Positions 33,896 through 43,835 are shown, numbered from the stretch's first letter. The stretch: 64,000 bases of DNA from an uncultured Eubacteriales bacterium (GCA_900314745.1 OMWK01000002.1:112204-176203), one strand, 5' to 3'. A program made the numbers and translations. The notes: a model not told the origin generated them from the letters alone.

Positions 33896-35248
33896 ATGAA
33901 GATAGCAAAATTCGGCGGTTCATCACTTGCAGACGCTTTCCAGATCAAGAAAGTCTGCGACATTGTTTTGTCAGATCCTGACAGAAAGATCATAGTAGTC
34001 TCTGCTCCCGGTAAAAGATCAAGTGATGACACTAAGGTCACTGACCTTCTGATAGCTGTTGCAAATGCGGCAATAAGCGGTGAATCCTACGAGGAAGAAC
34101 TTAACAGGGTTATCGGAAGATACCGTGAGATCTGTGATGACCTTAACATCGAGCAGATCCTCCCCGACATCACTGCGACATTGGAAAAGGCCGCTTCTTC
34201 AGATACCTCTGATAAGAACAGATACGTAGATACAGTTAAGGCGATGGGTGAAGACTGCTGCGCAAGACTTGTTGCAGCTTACCTTACATCGATCGGACAC
34301 CCTGCCAAATACTGCAACCCCAAGGAATGCGGTCTGTTCCTCGAGCACGATGCTGCAGGAAAGGCAAGAATTCTCGGTGAATCCTATGACAACCTCGAGT
34401 CTCTCAAGTATGAGAAGCAGCTCTGCATCTTCCCAGGTTTCTACGGATACAGCAAGGACGGCAGAGTCATTACTTTCTCACGCGGAGGCTCCGACATTAC
34501 GGGTTCAATACTCGCAGGTGCCGTAGGTGCAGATGTATACGAGAACTGGACTGATGTCGACAATGTATTCGCCGTCAATCCTTCAATCGTGCCAAATCCC
34601 TTCCCCATCTACGAGATCACATACGATGAGATGCGTGAGCTTGCTTACGCAGGCTTCTCAGTCCTTCACGAGGAAGCACTCTACCCCGTATATGTAAGAG
34701 GAATTCCCGTTCACATCAGAAATACCAACAACCCTTCAGCCAAGGGAACAAGGATCGTATCCGAGAGAACTCATTATGATTCACTGGTAACAGGTATCGC
34801 AGGTGCCAAGGGCTTCCTTACAATAACTGTAACGAAGTACCTCATGAACCACGAAGTCGGATTCATCTCCCAGCTCCTTACAATCCTCGCTGAGGAAGGC
34901 GTTCCTGTAGAGCATATTCCTTCCGGAATTGACTCAGTTACCATCATCGCCAGGAAGAAGTATTTCACACCTGAGAAGGAAGATATCGTCATCAACCGTT
35001 TCAGGAACGAAGCAAGAGCTGAGATGGTCAAGGTTGACCGCGACCTCGCTATAGTAATGATCGTGGGTCAGGCTATGGAGAAGTCAGTTGGTATCATGGC
35101 AAGAGCTGCTTCCGCCCTCTCCGCTGCAGGTATCAACCTCAGAATCGTTAACCAGGGTGCTTCCGAGATTTCTTTGATGTTCGGTGTATCCGAGGAATAC
35201 ACGGATTACGCTGTCCGCGTTCTTTATAAGGAACTGTTCAGATATTGA
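33896..35248 (+). CDS. lysC: Aspartate kinase
   Basis: 450 residues from the ATG at 33896 with AAGAGG upstream. It phosphorylates aspartate, the first step toward Lys, Thr and Met. KIAKFGGSSLADA opens the amino acid kinase domain; TFSRGGSDITGSILAGAVGA and WTDVDNV follow. Two C-terminal ACT domains (FLTITVTKYLMNHEVGFISQ, then IVMIVGQAMEKSVGIMARAA) imply feedback control by Lys or Thr. The long form resembles the Bacillus YclM/ThrD type, so thrD would also be a fair name. It ends one base before convergent comEC. Confidence 0.94.
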   Translation: MKIAKFGGSSLADAFQIKKVCDIVLSDPDRKIIVVSAPGKRSSDDTKVTDLLIAVANAAISGESYEEELNRVIGRYREICDDLNIEQILPDITATLEKAASSDTSDKNRYVDTVKAMGEDCCARLVAAYLTSIGHPAKYCNPKECGLFLEHDAAGKARILGESYDNLESLKYEKQLCIFPGFYGYSKDGRVITFSRGGSDITGSILAGAVGADVYENWTDVDNVFAVNPSIVPNPFPIYEITYDEMRELAYAGFSVLHEEALYPVYVRGIPVHIRNTNNPSAKGTRIVSERTHYDSLVTGIAGAKGFLTITVTKYLMNHEVGFISQLLTILAEEGVPVEHIPSGIDSVTIIARKKYFTPEKEDIVINRFRNEARAEMVKVDRDLAIVMIVGQAMEKSVGIMARAASALSAAGINLRIVNQGASEISLMFGVSEEYTDYAVRVLYKELFRY

Positions 35249-37237
35249 TCAAATCTCATATATGACTGCGCCTTCAAGGTCAGTACGTCTTATGTCGCAG
35301 CCGTAATCATTAAGCCTTGCAATCGTATCGGGCGAAGGATGCCCGTAGCGGTTGTATTGAGCCACAGAGATAACTGAAATGTCGGGTGACACGGCTTCCA
35401 GAAACTCAGTTGAAGTTGAGTATGCGGAACCGTGGTGCCCGACTTTTAATATGTCGGAATCTACCGGGGCGCCAATTCTTATGAGTTCATATTCGCTCTG
35501 AAATCCTATATCTCCCGTATAAAGCACCGAGAAATCACCGTAAGTAAGCCTAAGCACCACGCTGTCCTCGTTGCCGCCATCCGTAACCTCGTAAGGCCAG
35601 AGACAGTCGAGCCTTATGTCTTCGTTGACATAAATGATGTCGCCAGCTTTAAGATCAAAGCATGTAAGCATCGTATCCACACGTCCTTCAGTATCGAGGT
35701 AACGAAGTCCGCCGATATGATCTTCATCCATATGCGTAGCGACTGCGAGGTCCACCTTAGAGATCCCGTAATAATCCAGTACTCCCGCCACTGCATACTG
35801 CCCCTGCTCCTCGACGCCGCCGTCTATTAATATGCTGGTATCTCCGCTCATTATGAGACTGCTGTCCCCCTGACCCACATCAATGAACACGACCGTAAGC
35901 TTCGGGGCATTAATTATGCCAATTATCATGATCACCAACGAGATGATGCAGGAAATTATCGAAGGCCTTATAAGATAGTGCCGGAGCATACCGTGCGGCA
36001 TAAGAAGCAGCGCAATCAATATAAACAGACTGTATCTGAACGAAGGCGTAAGATCCGCCGACGACAGTCCTCCCAATGAATATGAAGATGTGAAATTCAT
36101 GAGACTTAGCAATAGTTTAAGTACGAATGAACAGGCAAACGGCAATCCGGTTATGGCGCAGGGAATGAAGAATACGCATCCGATCGTCGCGATAAGCGAT
36201 GCCGATATCTGGGTTATAAGATGAAGCCAGGAGAAATAACAGCACGTCCTGTCCCAGAACGGCATCATCCCGAGCGTTGCCGCAATTACAGGCGTTATCG
36301 TCTCCGCCAATGATTCGTGCATGCCGGTTTTACTGAATAAAGCATTAATTCTCGGGCCAAACAGCCGTATCGACAGCGAAGATGCGAAACTCATGTAAAA
36401 TCCTGACGACATCAGTGAATACGGATCTTTCACGGCAAGTATTATCGTTGCAAGAGACATGCCAGAGATATAATCGCGGGACATGAAGTTTACTATGCTC
36501 ATAAGGGCGGCCCTGGTAACGGACTCGGACCAGCCGGTCAGTGTACCTACGGCGATACAGAAGATTATGTAAACCGGTGCCGCCGCTCTTCTTTTGACCT
36601 TAAACGCTGAAAATACTTCAGACAGGATCATGAGAAAACCTGCAAAATGCGTCCCAGACACCGCCAGAAGATGCGAACAGTTCGATAATTTGAACGCCCT
36701 TGTGACATCTACCGGAACAAGCGACGTATCTCCGGTAAAAATGGCTGCAGCCAGAGCTTTATCCTCCCCGTCAAAGCAAGACAGAGAAGCACTTCTCACC
36801 TCATCGAAAAGCTTCTGTATCCCAGCCGCGGTCTTAACCGCCAATGGTGCTTCATTAAGGACGGTAATGCTGTCAGCATAAAGGACACCGGTGATCCCCC
36901 GCCTGTGAAGATAACCTCCGTAATCAAACTCTCCGGGATTTGAAGGTTCGCCGTAAACCTTAAGATATCCCGTGACAGATATCGTATCTCCCAAAGACAG
37001 CCCGTCATCTTGTGTCCCCCTATACAGAATCCTGCCGTATTCAGTAGTCTTAAGCTCCAATTCATAAGTTCCGTCAAGCCGCGATTCAACGTGCCTCACA
37101 TAAGCCCGGCATGATATATCCAGGGATTCTGACGGGTATGTTCTGAACAGCGAATACAGATTGACGGCTGCTATCAGTACAAGAGCCGGAATAAGCAGAG
37201 GCCGCCTTGGTCTTCTCTTCAGTATTTCATGCAACAT
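35249..37237 (-). CDS. comEC: ComEC/Rec2 family DNA-uptake channel
   Basis: 662 residues from the ATG at 37237, chosen because the preceding in-frame sequence looks non-coding. An N-terminal OB-like domain, a polytopic Competence domain (SNCSHLLAVSGTHFAGFLMI, then TGWSESVTRAALMSIV) and a C-terminal metallo-beta-lactamase domain (DVGQGDSSLI, THMDEDHIGGL, HHGSAYSTS) are in the usual order. ComEC carries single-stranded DNA across the membrane in transformation. The partner gene comEA is at 54248. No pilin genes are in the window. Confidence 0.93.
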   Translation of the reverse strand: MLHEILKRRPRRPLLIPALVLIAAVNLYSLFRTYPSESLDISCRAYVRHVESRLDGTYELELKTTEYGRILYRGTQDDGLSLGDTISVTGYLKVYGEPSNPGEFDYGGYLHRRGITGVLYADSITVLNEAPLAVKTAAGIQKLFDEVRSASLSCFDGEDKALAAAIFTGDTSLVPVDVTRAFKLSNCSHLLAVSGTHFAGFLMILSEVFSAFKVKRRAAAPVYIIFCIAVGTLTGWSESVTRAALMSIVNFMSRDYISGMSLATIILAVKDPYSLMSSGFYMSFASSLSIRLFGPRINALFSKTGMHESLAETITPVIAATLGMMPFWDRTCCYFSWLHLITQISASLIATIGCVFFIPCAITGLPFACSFVLKLLLSLMNFTSSYSLGGLSSADLTPSFRYSLFILIALLLMPHGMLRHYLIRPSIISCIISLVIMIIGIINAPKLTVVFIDVGQGDSSLIMSGDTSILIDGGVEEQGQYAVAGVLDYYGISKVDLAVATHMDEDHIGGLRYLDTEGRVDTMLTCFDLKAGDIIYVNEDIRLDCLWPYEVTDGGNEDSVVLRLTYGDFSVLYTGDIGFQSEYELIRIGAPVDSDILKVGHHGSAYSTSTEFLEAVSPDISVISVAQYNRYGHPSPDTIARLNDYGCDIRRTDLEGAVIYEI

Positions 37238-37319
37238 ACCGTTATGATAAAATGTTCGGGTGTCCGATATAACCGTCAATTGAGAACAAATTTCGACAAA
37301 AAGCGACAAAGAATTAACA

Positions 37320-37910
37320 ATGGAAATCAACTTCAGAAAAGCAAAATTCAAAGCACTTGCAGCAACGATCGATCAGTGTCCTTCTTCCGAGAATCCTGAG
37401 ATAGTAATGTCCGGTAGATCCAATGTGGGCAAATCGTCTCTTATCAACGCTCTTGCCGATAACAGCAAGCTTGCAAGAGTGTCTTCCACCCCGGGCAAGA
37501 CCCGCGCGGTTGTATTCTTCGAGTTTGACGACAAACTTCTCATAGCAGACCTTCCGGGATACGGTTATGCCAAGGTATCCCGTGAGAAGAAGGCTCAGTT
37601 CTCTTCCCTCGCAGACAGTTATTTCACTTCCGGAAGGAAATTTGACCTCGTATTGCACCTGATGGATATAAGACGTGAACCCTCAGACGAAGACGTTGCG
37701 ATGCTCGAATACATGAATGCCAACAACATAAGATATTTTGTTGTTTTTACCAAGTGCGACAAGTACTCGAACGCCCAGTTAAGAAAGCGTATAGAAGAAC
37801 TCAAAGATATTTATAACTTCGACGAGAATGCTGACATATTCGCGGTGTCATCAAGCAAAAAACAGGGAATAAACGAGCTTCGTGAAGCAATTGCCAAACT
37901 CTTTTTTTAA
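37320..37910 (+). CDS. engB: Ribosome biogenesis GTPase EngB (YsxC/YihA)
   Basis: 196 residues. G1 is GRSNVGKSSLINAL, G2 lies at STPGKTR, G3 is DLPGYGYAK, G4 is TKCDK and G5 is SSSKKQG. The protein helps assemble the 50S subunit. No clear ribosome site is seen before the ATG. It is divergent from comEC. Confidence 0.96.
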   Translation: MEINFRKAKFKALAATIDQCPSSENPEIVMSGRSNVGKSSLINALADNSKLARVSSTPGKTRAVVFFEFDDKLLIADLPGYGYAKVSREKKAQFSSLADSYFTSGRKFDLVLHLMDIRREPSDEDVAMLEYMNANNIRYFVVFTKCDKYSNAQLRKRIEELKDIYNFDENADIFAVSSSKKQGINELREAIAKLFF

Positions 37911-37940
37911 TACCTCGTTAAAATTGTAAGATTTGGACAG

Positions 37941-37969
37941 TTGCTTTTATGTATCAGTTGAATGATACT
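37941..37969 (+). promoter_or_regulatory. Possible promoter of the PRPP-synthetase pair
   Basis: TTGCTT-N17-GATACT, about 27 bp before the first synthetase ATG. Both boxes match the consensus at four of six positions, so this is tentative. Confidence 0.35.
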
Positions 37970-37995
37970 AATTAAGTATAAAAAAGGAGAGACAA

Positions 37996-39189
37996 ATGCT
38001 TCAACTCGAACCTTGCGGTCCTATCGGAATCATTGCTCATAACGCCAACCGCGAATTTGTAAAAGCGGTCAGCGATGTTTTATCACAGAAGCGTAAGAAG
38101 CGCTTCGATTCAAACGCTACTCCCTATGTTCACACCCCCGGATATTATCGCAGCGATTACATAATCGATACTGATCTTGTCCGTTTCCAGACGGGTGAAG
38201 GTAAATTTGAGATAGAGGAGTCAGTCAGAGGTCATGATATCTTCATTATCTCGGATATACTGTCACGAACGGAGTCCATCGACATCTTCGGATATAAGCA
38301 TATCCTGTCACCTGATGATCACTACAGGGATCTTCTCCGTATCGTCTCCACATGTTCAGGTAAGGCCAGAAGAATCAATGTAATCATGCCTTTTGTTTAT
38401 GAAGGCAGACAGGAGAAGCGTGATTCTTCCAACGAGTCTATGGACTGCGCAGCAATGCTGAAGCAGCTCTACGAACTCGGCGTCGCCAACCTGATCATCT
38501 TCGACCCGCATGACGGCCGTATCGCCAATGCGGTACCTCTTATGGGCATAGACTTCCCTAAGAGTGCATTTAAGATTATTTCCACACTTCTGTCGACATA
38601 TGATTCGATTCATCTTGATAAGGACAAGACGATCGTTGTCAGCCCTGATGAATCCGGTGTTAACAGAGGAATCTTCTACTCCTCCCTTCTTAACCTGCCT
38701 CTCGGCATCTTCTACAGAGACAGAGATTATACGAAGAAGGTTGACGGAGAGCATCCCGTTAAGGCTTATGAGTACTTAGGCGATGACATTGCCGGCAGAG
38801 ACGTACTCATCATCGACGACATGATCAATTCCGGAAGCACAATGCTTCGAACATCCAAGATCCTTAAGGTTCACGGTGCACGCGACATCTACTGCTGCGC
38901 TCCGTTCGGATTGTTCACAGACGGTCTTGATACTTTCGACGAGGCTTACGAAGACGGCACTATCAAGGCTGTCCTCTGTACTAACCTCATCTACCATCCT
39001 GTCGAGCTTCTGTCCCGCGAATGGTATGTAAATGTTGATATGATCCCATATGTTGCGAGAATCATCGAGGCTATCAACGCCAACGAGTCCGTAACAGATC
39101 TTATTAACTCAACGTCAAGAATCACCGACTTTATCGGTCAGATGAGAATCGGCGAGCTGTTCGACGAAGAAGAATTAGAGAAAGAATAA
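37996..39189 (+). CDS. PRPP synthetase paralogue A, catalytic loop altered
   Basis: 397 residues, longer than the usual 315. It keeps the class I PRPP-synthetase scaffold: RGHDIFIISD, DDHYRDLLR, MPFVYEGRQEKR, and the PRPP loop VLIIDDMINSGST (270-282). In the flexible catalytic loop, where active enzymes have KRR, it reads YRDRD (R241, D242, R243), and the preceding block is VSPDESGVNRG instead of the usual GG-x-x-RA. It may be a poorly active or regulatory subunit of the next gene product. AAGGAGAG precedes the ATG. The two genes are 27 bp apart. Confidence 0.85.
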   Translation: MLQLEPCGPIGIIAHNANREFVKAVSDVLSQKRKKRFDSNATPYVHTPGYYRSDYIIDTDLVRFQTGEGKFEIEESVRGHDIFIISDILSRTESIDIFGYKHILSPDDHYRDLLRIVSTCSGKARRINVIMPFVYEGRQEKRDSSNESMDCAAMLKQLYELGVANLIIFDPHDGRIANAVPLMGIDFPKSAFKIISTLLSTYDSIHLDKDKTIVVSPDESGVNRGIFYSSLLNLPLGIFYRDRDYTKKVDGEHPVKAYEYLGDDIAGRDVLIIDDMINSGSTMLRTSKILKVHGARDIYCCAPFGLFTDGLDTFDEAYEDGTIKAVLCTNLIYHPVELLSREWYVNVDMIPYVARIIEAINANESVTDLINSTSRITDFIGQMRIGELFDEEELEKE

Positions 39190-39216
39190 GTCAAACTAAA
39201 TATTGAGAGGTGCATT

Positions 39217-40425
39217 ATGGCTTCAGTTCCTGCAGATGAGAGATCTTATTCCCGTTATAACCAGTATGGCGAGAACCCTATGGCTCCGGTCGCCCCTATC
39301 GGCCTTATCCAGCTTAAGGGAAGCGTAGAGTTTACAGAGAAGGTTAACTATTACCTTACGACAAGAAGATCCGAATACCAGCAGGAAGCAATCGTATCCA
39401 AGTATCCCGGTTTCTACCGTCAGGATTACAGGATCGATGTTGAGACAGCAAGATTCTCATCCGGTGAAGGTAAGGCCGTTATCAAGAATACTGTAAGAGG
39501 CCATGACCTTTACATCATCAGCGATGTAATGAATCCTTCCATCACATATAAGATGTACGGCCAGCTCAACCACATGAGCCCTGATGATCACTATCAGGAT
39601 CTTAAGAGAGTTATCCTCGCATGCTCCGGTAAGGCAAGAAGGATCAACGTCATCATGCCTTTCCTCTATGAGAGCCGTCAGCACAAGAGAAATGCAAGAG
39701 AATCCCTCGACTGCGCTTTCGCACTCGAAGAGCTCTATAACCTCGGTGTATCTAACATCATCACTTTCGATGCTCATGACGAGAGAGTAGCCAACGCTAT
39801 CCCCCTCTCCGGCTTTGAGTCACTCCCTTCCAACTACCAGATGATCAAGGAGATGTATAAGCAGATCCCTGACCTCTCATTCACTAAGGGTAAGTTCATG
39901 GTTGTATCACCTGATGAAGGCGGTATCGGAAGAGCTATGTACTATGCTTCCATTCTCGGTGTTCCTCTCGGAACATTCTATAAGAGAAGAGACTATACAA
40001 CTGTCGTTAACGGCAGAAACCCCATCATTGCCCACGAGTTCCTCGGTGATTCCGTTGAAGGAATGGACATCCTCATCGTAGATGACATGATCTCATCCGG
40101 TGATTCAATGCTCGACATCGCCAAGGCAATGAAGGAAAGAGGCGCAAGGAAGGTATTCTGTGCCGTTACATTCGGTCTCTTCACAGAAGGTATCGATAAC
40201 TTCAACAAGGCTTATGAGCAGGGCGTATTCGATAAGGTATTCGCTACAAACCTCATATACAGAAGACCTGAGCTGCTCCAGGCGCCCTGGTTCGCAGATG
40301 TTAACATGTGCAAGTTCGTAGCACTCCTCATTGACGCTATCAACCACGACGCTTCACTCTCGAACCTCATCAATCCTACAGAGAAGATCAAGAAGCTCCT
40401 CAAGGAGAAGGGCGAGAATATCTGA
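39217..40425 (+). CDS. prs: Ribose-phosphate pyrophosphokinase (PRPP synthetase), intact paralogue B
   Basis: 402 residues. Makes PRPP from ribose 5-phosphate and ATP for purine, pyrimidine, NAD, His and Trp synthesis. All key blocks are intact: RGHDLYIISDV, DDHYQDLKR, MPFLYESRQHKR, VSPDEGGIGRA, catalytic loop YKRRD (K256, R258) and PRPP loop ILIVDDMISSGDS. It has N- and C-terminal extensions shared with its neighbour, indicating a tandem duplication. GAGAGG precedes the ATG. purB and purD elsewhere in the window are users of PRPP-derived intermediates. Confidence 0.92.
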   Translation: MASVPADERSYSRYNQYGENPMAPVAPIGLIQLKGSVEFTEKVNYYLTTRRSEYQQEAIVSKYPGFYRQDYRIDVETARFSSGEGKAVIKNTVRGHDLYIISDVMNPSITYKMYGQLNHMSPDDHYQDLKRVILACSGKARRINVIMPFLYESRQHKRNARESLDCAFALEELYNLGVSNIITFDAHDERVANAIPLSGFESLPSNYQMIKEMYKQIPDLSFTKGKFMVVSPDEGGIGRAMYYASILGVPLGTFYKRRDYTTVVNGRNPIIAHEFLGDSVEGMDILIVDDMISSGDSMLDIAKAMKERGARKVFCAVTFGLFTEGIDNFNKAYEQGVFDKVFATNLIYRRPELLQAPWFADVNMCKFVALLIDAINHDASLSNLINPTEKIKKLLKEKGENI

Positions 40426-40439
40426 TAACAGCTTAGAAG

Positions 40440-40787
40440 ATGGCACAGAAGAGAAGCACATCAGGCAGGAAGAATTCAACAACGAGGAGGAGATCATCAT
40501 CCTCCTCTTCTTCGAGCAGGAAATCTTCATCAAGAGCCTCCTTCGCTTCCGCACCCTCTTCCACTTTCATCGATTATTTCCACGCGTTCAGTAAGACACG
40601 TGCTTTCGCGCCCGTTGCAGCCGTAGTCATTCTTACTGTACTGATCCTTCTGGATCTTCTTATCGCCTGGAATAACTACGACAGATTCTTTAAGATACTC
40701 GGATTCGAGCTTCTTATCGCCGGAATTATCTGGGTCATCGGACTCGTTTTAAGCTTCGGTGAGTCTTCACCTTCTTCCGGAGAATAA
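40440..40787 (+). CDS. Small basic Ser/Arg-rich membrane protein, unknown
   Basis: 115 residues. The first 42 are almost only Ser, Arg, Lys and Thr (a long Ser run with Arg-Arg-Arg before it), then two hydrophobic segments (about 57-75 and 86-105) with a short loop. The basic tail should face the cytoplasm and could touch nucleic acid or ribosomes. No family recognised. It sits 14 bp after the PRPP synthetase and 8 bp before rqcH, so one transcript is likely. Confidence 0.65.
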   Translation: MAQKRSTSGRKNSTTRRRSSSSSSSSRKSSSRASFASAPSSTFIDYFHAFSKTRAFAPVAAVVILTVLILLDLLIAWNNYDRFFKILGFELLIAGIIWVIGLVLSFGESSPSSGE

Positions 40788-40795
40788 TCTGCCCC

Positions 40796-42712
40796 ATGCC
40801 TTTCGACGGTATTACGTCACACCTGCTTGCCAAAGAGCTTAACGGGCTTCTTGCAGGCACCAGAATAGACAAAGTTTTCCAGCCCGACAAACAGACGGTG
40901 ATATTAAACATCCGTGCCAACGCGAAGATGGAGAAGCTTCTTATCTCCTGCAACCCTTCGTGCGTAAGGATGAACCTAACCACATCTGACCGCGAGAATC
41001 CCAAGATGCCGCCGTCTTTCTGCATGCTTTTGCGCAAATATCTGTCGGGAGCGAGGATTGAATCCATTACATGCCCATCATACGAGAGAATCATCGAGAT
41101 CAAGGCAAGCAACACGGATGAACTTCATGACAGGAATACATACACCCTGATATGCGAACTCATGGGGCGCTACTCGAACCTCATCCTTGTAAACCAGACC
41201 GGCAAGATAATAGACAGCCTCGTTCATGTGGATCTGTCAGTTAACAGATACCGAGAAGTAATGCCCGCGCGAATCTATGAATATCCGCCGGCGCAGGATA
41301 AGTTAAGCGCAGAAGAAGCTTATGAACTCATCAGAAATCATAAGACTCCCATCAAGGATGAAGAGACAGGAAGATCTGCAGAGAAAGCCCTTATAAATTC
41401 CATCAAGGGGCTCTCTCCCGCTCTTACAAGAAGGATAGTCAATTCCTGCGACATTGACGACAGGACCCCATTCAGGCTTCTTCCCGAAGAATCCGTAAAC
41501 AGACTCAACAACGCACTCGAAGGTTTTCTTACGAGCGTTACAACAGGTGAACACACGCCTTCTGTGTACTATTCCGAAGACAGGGAACCAATCGATTATC
41601 TTCCCTTCTTCTTTGAAGGCAACGGCAGCATAAAGCAATTCAATACTCTGTCTGAAGCCATAGACCGCTTCTACGAGTCCAAGGACCGCGCCGTTGACCT
41701 CGACCGTAAGAAGCACCGCCTTAATGTGCTTGTCGATTCTGCGCTCTCTCACGCGGTCAGAAAGCAGGAGATACACGAGAAGGATTACGAAGACGGACAG
41801 AAAGCTGATTACTACAAAAAATGCGGAGACCTCATTCTCTCCAATACATACCGCATAACTGACCATGCGCAGGCTTTCACATGCGAGGATTACTACGAGG
41901 ATCCGCCCAAAGAGATCACAATCGAGCTTAATCCCGTAATAGACGCCTCTTCTAATGCGCAGGAATACTACAAGAAGTTCCACAAGGCCAAGCGTAAATT
42001 CGAGTTGTCTTCTGACTACATCAGGAACGACCGCGAAGCTATCTCCTACTTCAGATCTTTGAAGACCGCCATATCATCCGCATCGTGCGAAGACGACATC
42101 ACTGCACTCGAGATGGAGATCCTAAGTCTTGCAGAAAACTCTTCTGAAGTCTCCTCGAAAGTTAAGGTATCAGCCGGCAATCCTAACAGAACGGTCGGCA
42201 TGGCCAAATCCGGCAAGCACGCCTCGAGAGCAATGCGTGAAGCTGCCAAGAAGGCCGCACTCAAGAACCGTAAGATATCTGAGCGTAAGAATCCCGTCGC
42301 GCTTTCTTACCGCAGATACTTGACTTCCGACGGATACGAGATCCTGTCCGGACGCAACAACATTCAAAACGATGAACTCACATTCAAGGTGGCTTCGAAG
42401 GACGACTGGTGGTTCCACGTGAAGGGGCTTCCGGGAACACATGTAATACTTAAGGCACACAAGGGCGAGGAGTTTCCTTCTGACAACGCGGTTCTGGAAG
42501 CGGCTTCCCTTGCCGTCTTCTTCTCCAAGAGCATAATGGTGGAAGAACATATGGAGGGCGCCGGCAGCCACGCAGGTGAGATCAAAGCCGAAGTCGACTA
42601 CTGCCCTGTCTCCCATGTAAAAAAAATCCCCGGAGCGCGTCCGGGAATGGTCATCTACGAGAGCTATTACTCCGTGCTCGTTCCTGCTAAGGAACCTGCT
42701 TCTGATCGTTAA
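40796..42712 (+). CDS. rqcH: Ribosome quality control protein RqcH (NFACT family)
   Basis: 638 residues. NFACT-N (MPFDGITSHLLAKELN, then RIDKVFQPDKQTVIL), a helix-hairpin-helix part, a coiled-coil middle and NFACT-R (GRNNIQNDELTFKVASKDD, then WWFHVKGLPGTHVIL) match Rqc2/RqcH. On obstructed 50S subunits it recruits Ala-tRNA and adds C-terminal Ala tails to stalled peptides. Older annotations call this a fibronectin-binding protein. Its stop overlaps the convergent acyltransferase gene by 4 bp. Confidence 0.95.
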   Translation: MPFDGITSHLLAKELNGLLAGTRIDKVFQPDKQTVILNIRANAKMEKLLISCNPSCVRMNLTTSDRENPKMPPSFCMLLRKYLSGARIESITCPSYERIIEIKASNTDELHDRNTYTLICELMGRYSNLILVNQTGKIIDSLVHVDLSVNRYREVMPARIYEYPPAQDKLSAEEAYELIRNHKTPIKDEETGRSAEKALINSIKGLSPALTRRIVNSCDIDDRTPFRLLPEESVNRLNNALEGFLTSVTTGEHTPSVYYSEDREPIDYLPFFFEGNGSIKQFNTLSEAIDRFYESKDRAVDLDRKKHRLNVLVDSALSHAVRKQEIHEKDYEDGQKADYYKKCGDLILSNTYRITDHAQAFTCEDYYEDPPKEITIELNPVIDASSNAQEYYKKFHKAKRKFELSSDYIRNDREAISYFRSLKTAISSASCEDDITALEMEILSLAENSSEVSSKVKVSAGNPNRTVGMAKSGKHASRAMREAAKKAALKNRKISERKNPVALSYRRYLTSDGYEILSGRNNIQNDELTFKVASKDDWWFHVKGLPGTHVILKAHKGEEFPSDNAVLEAASLAVFFSKSIMVEEHMEGAGSHAGEIKAEVDYCPVSHVKKIPGARPGMVIYESYYSVLVPAKEPASDR

Positions 42713-43818
42713 GCGGCCCTCTTCTTAGCTGACGCTTTAATCCTTTCTGTTATCAGTCCGGCGCATATCGACAGAGCCAGAGAAGTTATCATGACCACTG
42801 TACTTCGAATAATTACGGCGGGACTCTCAACTTCTTCATATATAATCGAGAAGTTAAAGATAATACTAATGACCCATGCAAAGAAGACGTGATAAAGAAA
42901 AATATAGAGTGATAGAGTTCCTATCTTCGCAAGTTCCTTAACTCTAATTCCGGATTGCTCAACTAACCTGCAGATATTGCTTAAGCCCCAGATGAAGAAT
43001 GCAAAAGTAACGATGTATAGGATCATCGACTTCACCTCTTCTCCTTCAACAAAGGTTCCTCTGTAAATATTGTATTCAGGAATCTTCTTCATTCCTAAGG
43101 CTATACCAGCTGCCAGAGCAGCCAAAGACAGCATCCACCCCTTAACGCCCGTCATAAACGGAAGTTCCATCAGATTTATCTGCCGAGACAAAGCCCCCAG
43201 CATTAGAAGACCCGTCCAGAAAGGTATAAGCTGAAGATTATAAGGAAGACTTACCTCTGCCGCACGGAGAGCACCTGACACAGCGAAAAGCAGTATTGTA
43301 ATAACAAACGCCAACGGCTTCTTACGAAGTACTGATTCCGCTAAAGGAATAAATACGCAAAAAGAGAGCATCAGGGCAAGGAAGAACCAGTAGTCAGCCA
43401 GGAACATATATCTCTTGCCGAGGGAATAATAATCCCATTGAAACCAATCCTGAATAACTCTGTTCCAGATACATCCGGCATAGAAATTACGAAGGCAGCA
43501 GAAGGCCTCCTTAACGGTCTCAATCTTCGCCAGTATCAAATATACAGAGCCAATGAACCAGAAAGCCAGTGAGTATCCGAAGAAAGGCACCATCAGGCCC
43601 TTAAATCTGGCACTAAGACTCTCTTTGATACTCCTCTTACCCGGAGTATAGAAGAATCCGGCATAGAAAAAGAATACTGCAAGAAGTGAATCACCGATAT
43701 GGCTCACAACCGTTCTTACTGTACATGGTGCCAGAAGATGGAATATTACCATTCCAAGTATGGCAATACCCTTCATCATATCTGCATAAGCAAGTCTGCT
43801 GTTCTTTGCTCCGTCCAT
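42709..43818 (-). CDS. Acyltransferase 3 family membrane protein
   Basis: 369 residues, about ten membrane segments. The opening (RLAYADMMKGIAILGMVIFH) with a His at the end of the first helix is the pattern of OafA/NodX-type acyltransferases that acetylate or otherwise modify surface glycans. The loop FFYAGFFYTPGK follows. Acceptor unknown. Downstream of queH on the minus strand with an 18-bp gap. Confidence 0.85.
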   Translation of the reverse strand: MDGAKNSRLAYADMMKGIAILGMVIFHLLAPCTVRTVVSHIGDSLLAVFFFYAGFFYTPGKRSIKESLSARFKGLMVPFFGYSLAFWFIGSVYLILAKIETVKEAFCCLRNFYAGCIWNRVIQDWFQWDYYSLGKRYMFLADYWFFLALMLSFCVFIPLAESVLRKKPLAFVITILLFAVSGALRAAEVSLPYNLQLIPFWTGLLMLGALSRQINLMELPFMTGVKGWMLSLAALAAGIALGMKKIPEYNIYRGTFVEGEEVKSMILYIVTFAFFIWGLSNICRLVEQSGIRVKELAKIGTLSLYIFLYHVFFAWVISIIFNFSIIYEEVESPAVIIRSTVVMITSLALSICAGLITERIKASAKKRAA

Positions 43819-43835
43819 AACTTAATTGCTGATTA

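Noticed and set aside
41303..41983. Open minus-strand frame of 226 codons
   Set aside because: It is antisense to rqcH, with no ribosome site or recognisable motif.
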